Assembly: GCF_001681715.1 (NCBI RefSeq)
Contig: NZ_LNWY01000006.1
Location: 248,001-312,000, forward strand
Source: Tritonibacter mobilis
GTDB lineage: Bacteria > Pseudomonadota > Alphaproteobacteria > Rhodobacterales > Rhodobacteraceae
Direction of reading: 5' to 3'
DNA: 64,000 nucleotides
Made by a program: the position numbers and the translations under genes. The notes under the pieces are model-generated. The model saw nothing but the letters and a program-made list of their open reading frames with translations, did no database searches and was not told where the DNA came from. Shown in pieces: positions 62,968-64,000 of this stretch (its first letter is position 1; every line of letters starts with the position of its first letter).

Positions 62968-63774
62968 ATGATCAGACAATGCCTTGCTTTTATGCTTCTC
63001 AGTCTTGCCTCGCCGCTTTGCGCACAAGAGGCACCTCTACAATCGCATATACCCGAAATCAGTGATGTGGAGGCGCAGAAAGGATGCGTGATCCTGTTGC
63101 ATGGGCTGGCGCGCACTGAAACCTCTTTTCTGTTGATGGAAGAAGCCCTTGTGGCCCGAGGCTATGAGGTTGTGCGACCGGGTTATCCTTCGACGGAATA
63201 CACGGTTGAACGCCTTGCGGATGCGGTGCTGCCGCGCGCCTTTGATGCCTGTACACAAGAACCGGTCAATCTGGTCACCCATTCGATGGGCGGTATTCTG
63301 GTGCGTTACTGGCTGTCTCATACCCGGCCTGTGACACTTGGTCGTGTAGTGATGCTTGCGCCTCCCAATCAGGGTAGCGAACTGGTCGACGAGATGGGCG
63401 ATTGGGCGGTTTTTGATCTGATACACGGGCCCGCAGGGCGAGAGCTGGGAACTGGCCCAAACAGCCTGCCGAAACGCTTGCCGCCAGTGGATTATCCGGT
63501 TGGCGTGATCGCGGGCAATCAGTCGTTGAACCCTGTTTTCTCTGCGCTGATCCCCGGACCGGACGATGGCAAAGTGTCGGTTGCAAGCACAGCGGTTGAT
63601 GGGATGAAAAGCCAGTTGGTCCTGCCGGTGACCCATACTTATCTGATGAACAACCCGCGTGTGATTGCACAGGTGGTGCAGTTTATCGAGACCGGGAGTT
63701 TTGAGCCTTCGCTTGGCTGGCTCGATGGGGTATTGGGTCGCGATTGGGATGGTGGCCTCAACGGGTTGGACTAG
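62968..63774 (+). CDS. Secreted alpha/beta hydrolase, lipase/esterase-like
   Basis: The 268-residue protein has a signal peptide (LAFMLLSLASPLCAQ), the oxyanion strand VILLHGLARTETSF near 41-54, and the nucleophile elbow LVTHSMGGILVRY near 104-116, the form seen in bacterial lipases and PGAP1-like esterases. The aspartate and histidine follow in PDDGKVSVAS and PVTHTYLMNN. It should act in the periplasm or outside the cell on an ester substrate, not identified. Its stop is 3 bp before the phnM-like gene. Confidence 0.84.
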   Translation: MIRQCLAFMLLSLASPLCAQEAPLQSHIPEISDVEAQKGCVILLHGLARTETSFLLMEEALVARGYEVVRPGYPSTEYTVERLADAVLPRAFDACTQEPVNLVTHSMGGILVRYWLSHTRPVTLGRVVMLAPPNQGSELVDEMGDWAVFDLIHGPAGRELGTGPNSLPKRLPPVDYPVGVIAGNQSLNPVFSALIPGPDDGKVSVASTAVDGMKSQLVLPVTHTYLMNNPRVIAQVVQFIETGSFEPSLGWLDGVLGRDWDGGLNGLD

Positions 63775-63777
63775 GAC

Positions 63778-64000
63778 ATGAGTGGACAAGGAACGGTTGC
63801 GCTGCGGTTGGTGGGCGCGGATGTGCTGCGCACAGATGGTTTAGAGCGCGGCGGGGCAATAGGTCTTGCAGATGGTGTCCTGCAAGATGTCCGTGAGGCC
63901 AGAGAAATTGATCTCAGCGGTTATCGCATCCTGCCCGGTATTATCGACCTACATGGTGACGGTTTTGAGCGCCACGTGGCTCCGCGTCGCGGCGCAATGA
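63778..64000 (+). CDS. phnM: PhnM-like alpha-D-ribose 1-methylphosphonate 5-triphosphate diphosphatase (N-terminus only)
   Basis: Seventy-four codons run to the right edge. The translated start contains ILPGIIDLHGDGFERHVAPR (55-74 region), which matches PhnM, an amidohydrolase-fold enzyme of the C-P lyase pathway. The HxD-like metal motif is in DLHGDGFERH. PhnM removes pyrophosphate from the ribose methylphosphonate triphosphate. Other phn genes would lie outside the window, and stand-alone PhnM paralogues exist in related bacteria, so the pathway is not certain. Confidence 0.8.
   Translation, partial: MSGQGTVALRLVGADVLRTDGLERGGAIGLADGVLQDVREAREIDLSGYRILPGIIDLHGDGFERHVAPRRGAM

Overview
The window is a GC-rich, gene-dense stretch of chromosome from an alphaproteobacterium, most likely a marine member of the Roseobacter group (Rhodobacterales). 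The evidence is the combination of an ectoine cluster with a dedicated aspartokinase and a MarR-type EctR, a pobA-pcaDCHG-BKACE-pcaB operon facing a LysR-type PcaQ, an alphaproteobacterial RpoH, CarD, the 7Fe ferredoxin FdxA, and groESL behind a CIRCE element. I saw no insertion sequence, prophage, CRISPR array, rRNA or tRNA. The content looks like ordinary core chromosome with a few poorly characterised proteins. Names and functions rest on motif recognition by eye, not on database searches.

Layout. 1-5.4 kb: envelope or exopolysaccharide genes, namely a truncated Tat-type protein, a GH18-like/NodB/GT2 fusion and a divergent glycosyltransferase. 5.4-10 kb: ectR facing ectA-ectB-ectC-ask_ect, which makes the compatible solute ectoine. 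10-12.4 kb: an ECF sigma factor and anti-sigma pair with a DUF4394 secreted protein; a shared motif lies upstream of two of these genes. 12.5-19.1 kb: 4-hydroxybenzoate and protocatechuate (beta-ketoadipate) catabolism under PcaQ. 19.5-20.4 kb: rpoH, with a perfect CRP-type palindrome placed at about -41.5 from a plausible promoter. 21-28.3 kb: M19 dipeptidase, Gfo/Idh/MocA oxidoreductase, DksA-like zinc finger, GNAT, oligoendopeptidase F, alpha/beta hydrolase, SCP2 protein and TPR protein. 28.4-33 kb: SUV3-like helicase, S4 protein, fdxA and carD. 33-34.9 kb: divergent cobS and cobT. 34.9-38.7 kb: CPA2 antiporter, PAS protein and an Lrp regulator divergent from hppD (38.9-40 kb).

40.1-42.7 kb: an 865-aa membrane-spanning protein whose two ends resemble GspL/PilM and GspC/PilP parts of type II secretion or type IV pilus platforms. 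I consider it the most interesting uncharacterised protein here. 42.9-51 kb: SIMPL protein, metY, a DxD glycosyltransferase-like and a sulfotransferase-like protein, MaoC hydratase, HAD hydrolase and a DEAD-box helicase. 51.3-53.9 kb: a MarR regulator with an operator-like repeat over its own ribosome binding site, followed by a HEAT-repeat DNA-alkylation-repair-like protein, a DUF6616-like protein and an M48 lipoprotein protease. 54-58.7 kb: Mn-dependent pyrophosphatase, a secreted unknown, tandem TraB/GumN proteins and a DUF2161 nuclease-fold protein. 58.8-61 kb: CIRCE-groES-groEL. 61-64 kb: two small proteins with strong ribosome binding sites, a DMT transporter, a secreted lipase-like hydrolase and the start of a phnM-like gene cut by the right edge.

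Many genes end at strong factor-independent terminators, several usable in both directions between convergent genes. Where the longest possible ORF had a weak start, I moved the start to the ATG with a proper ribosome binding site or signal peptide and say so in the entry.
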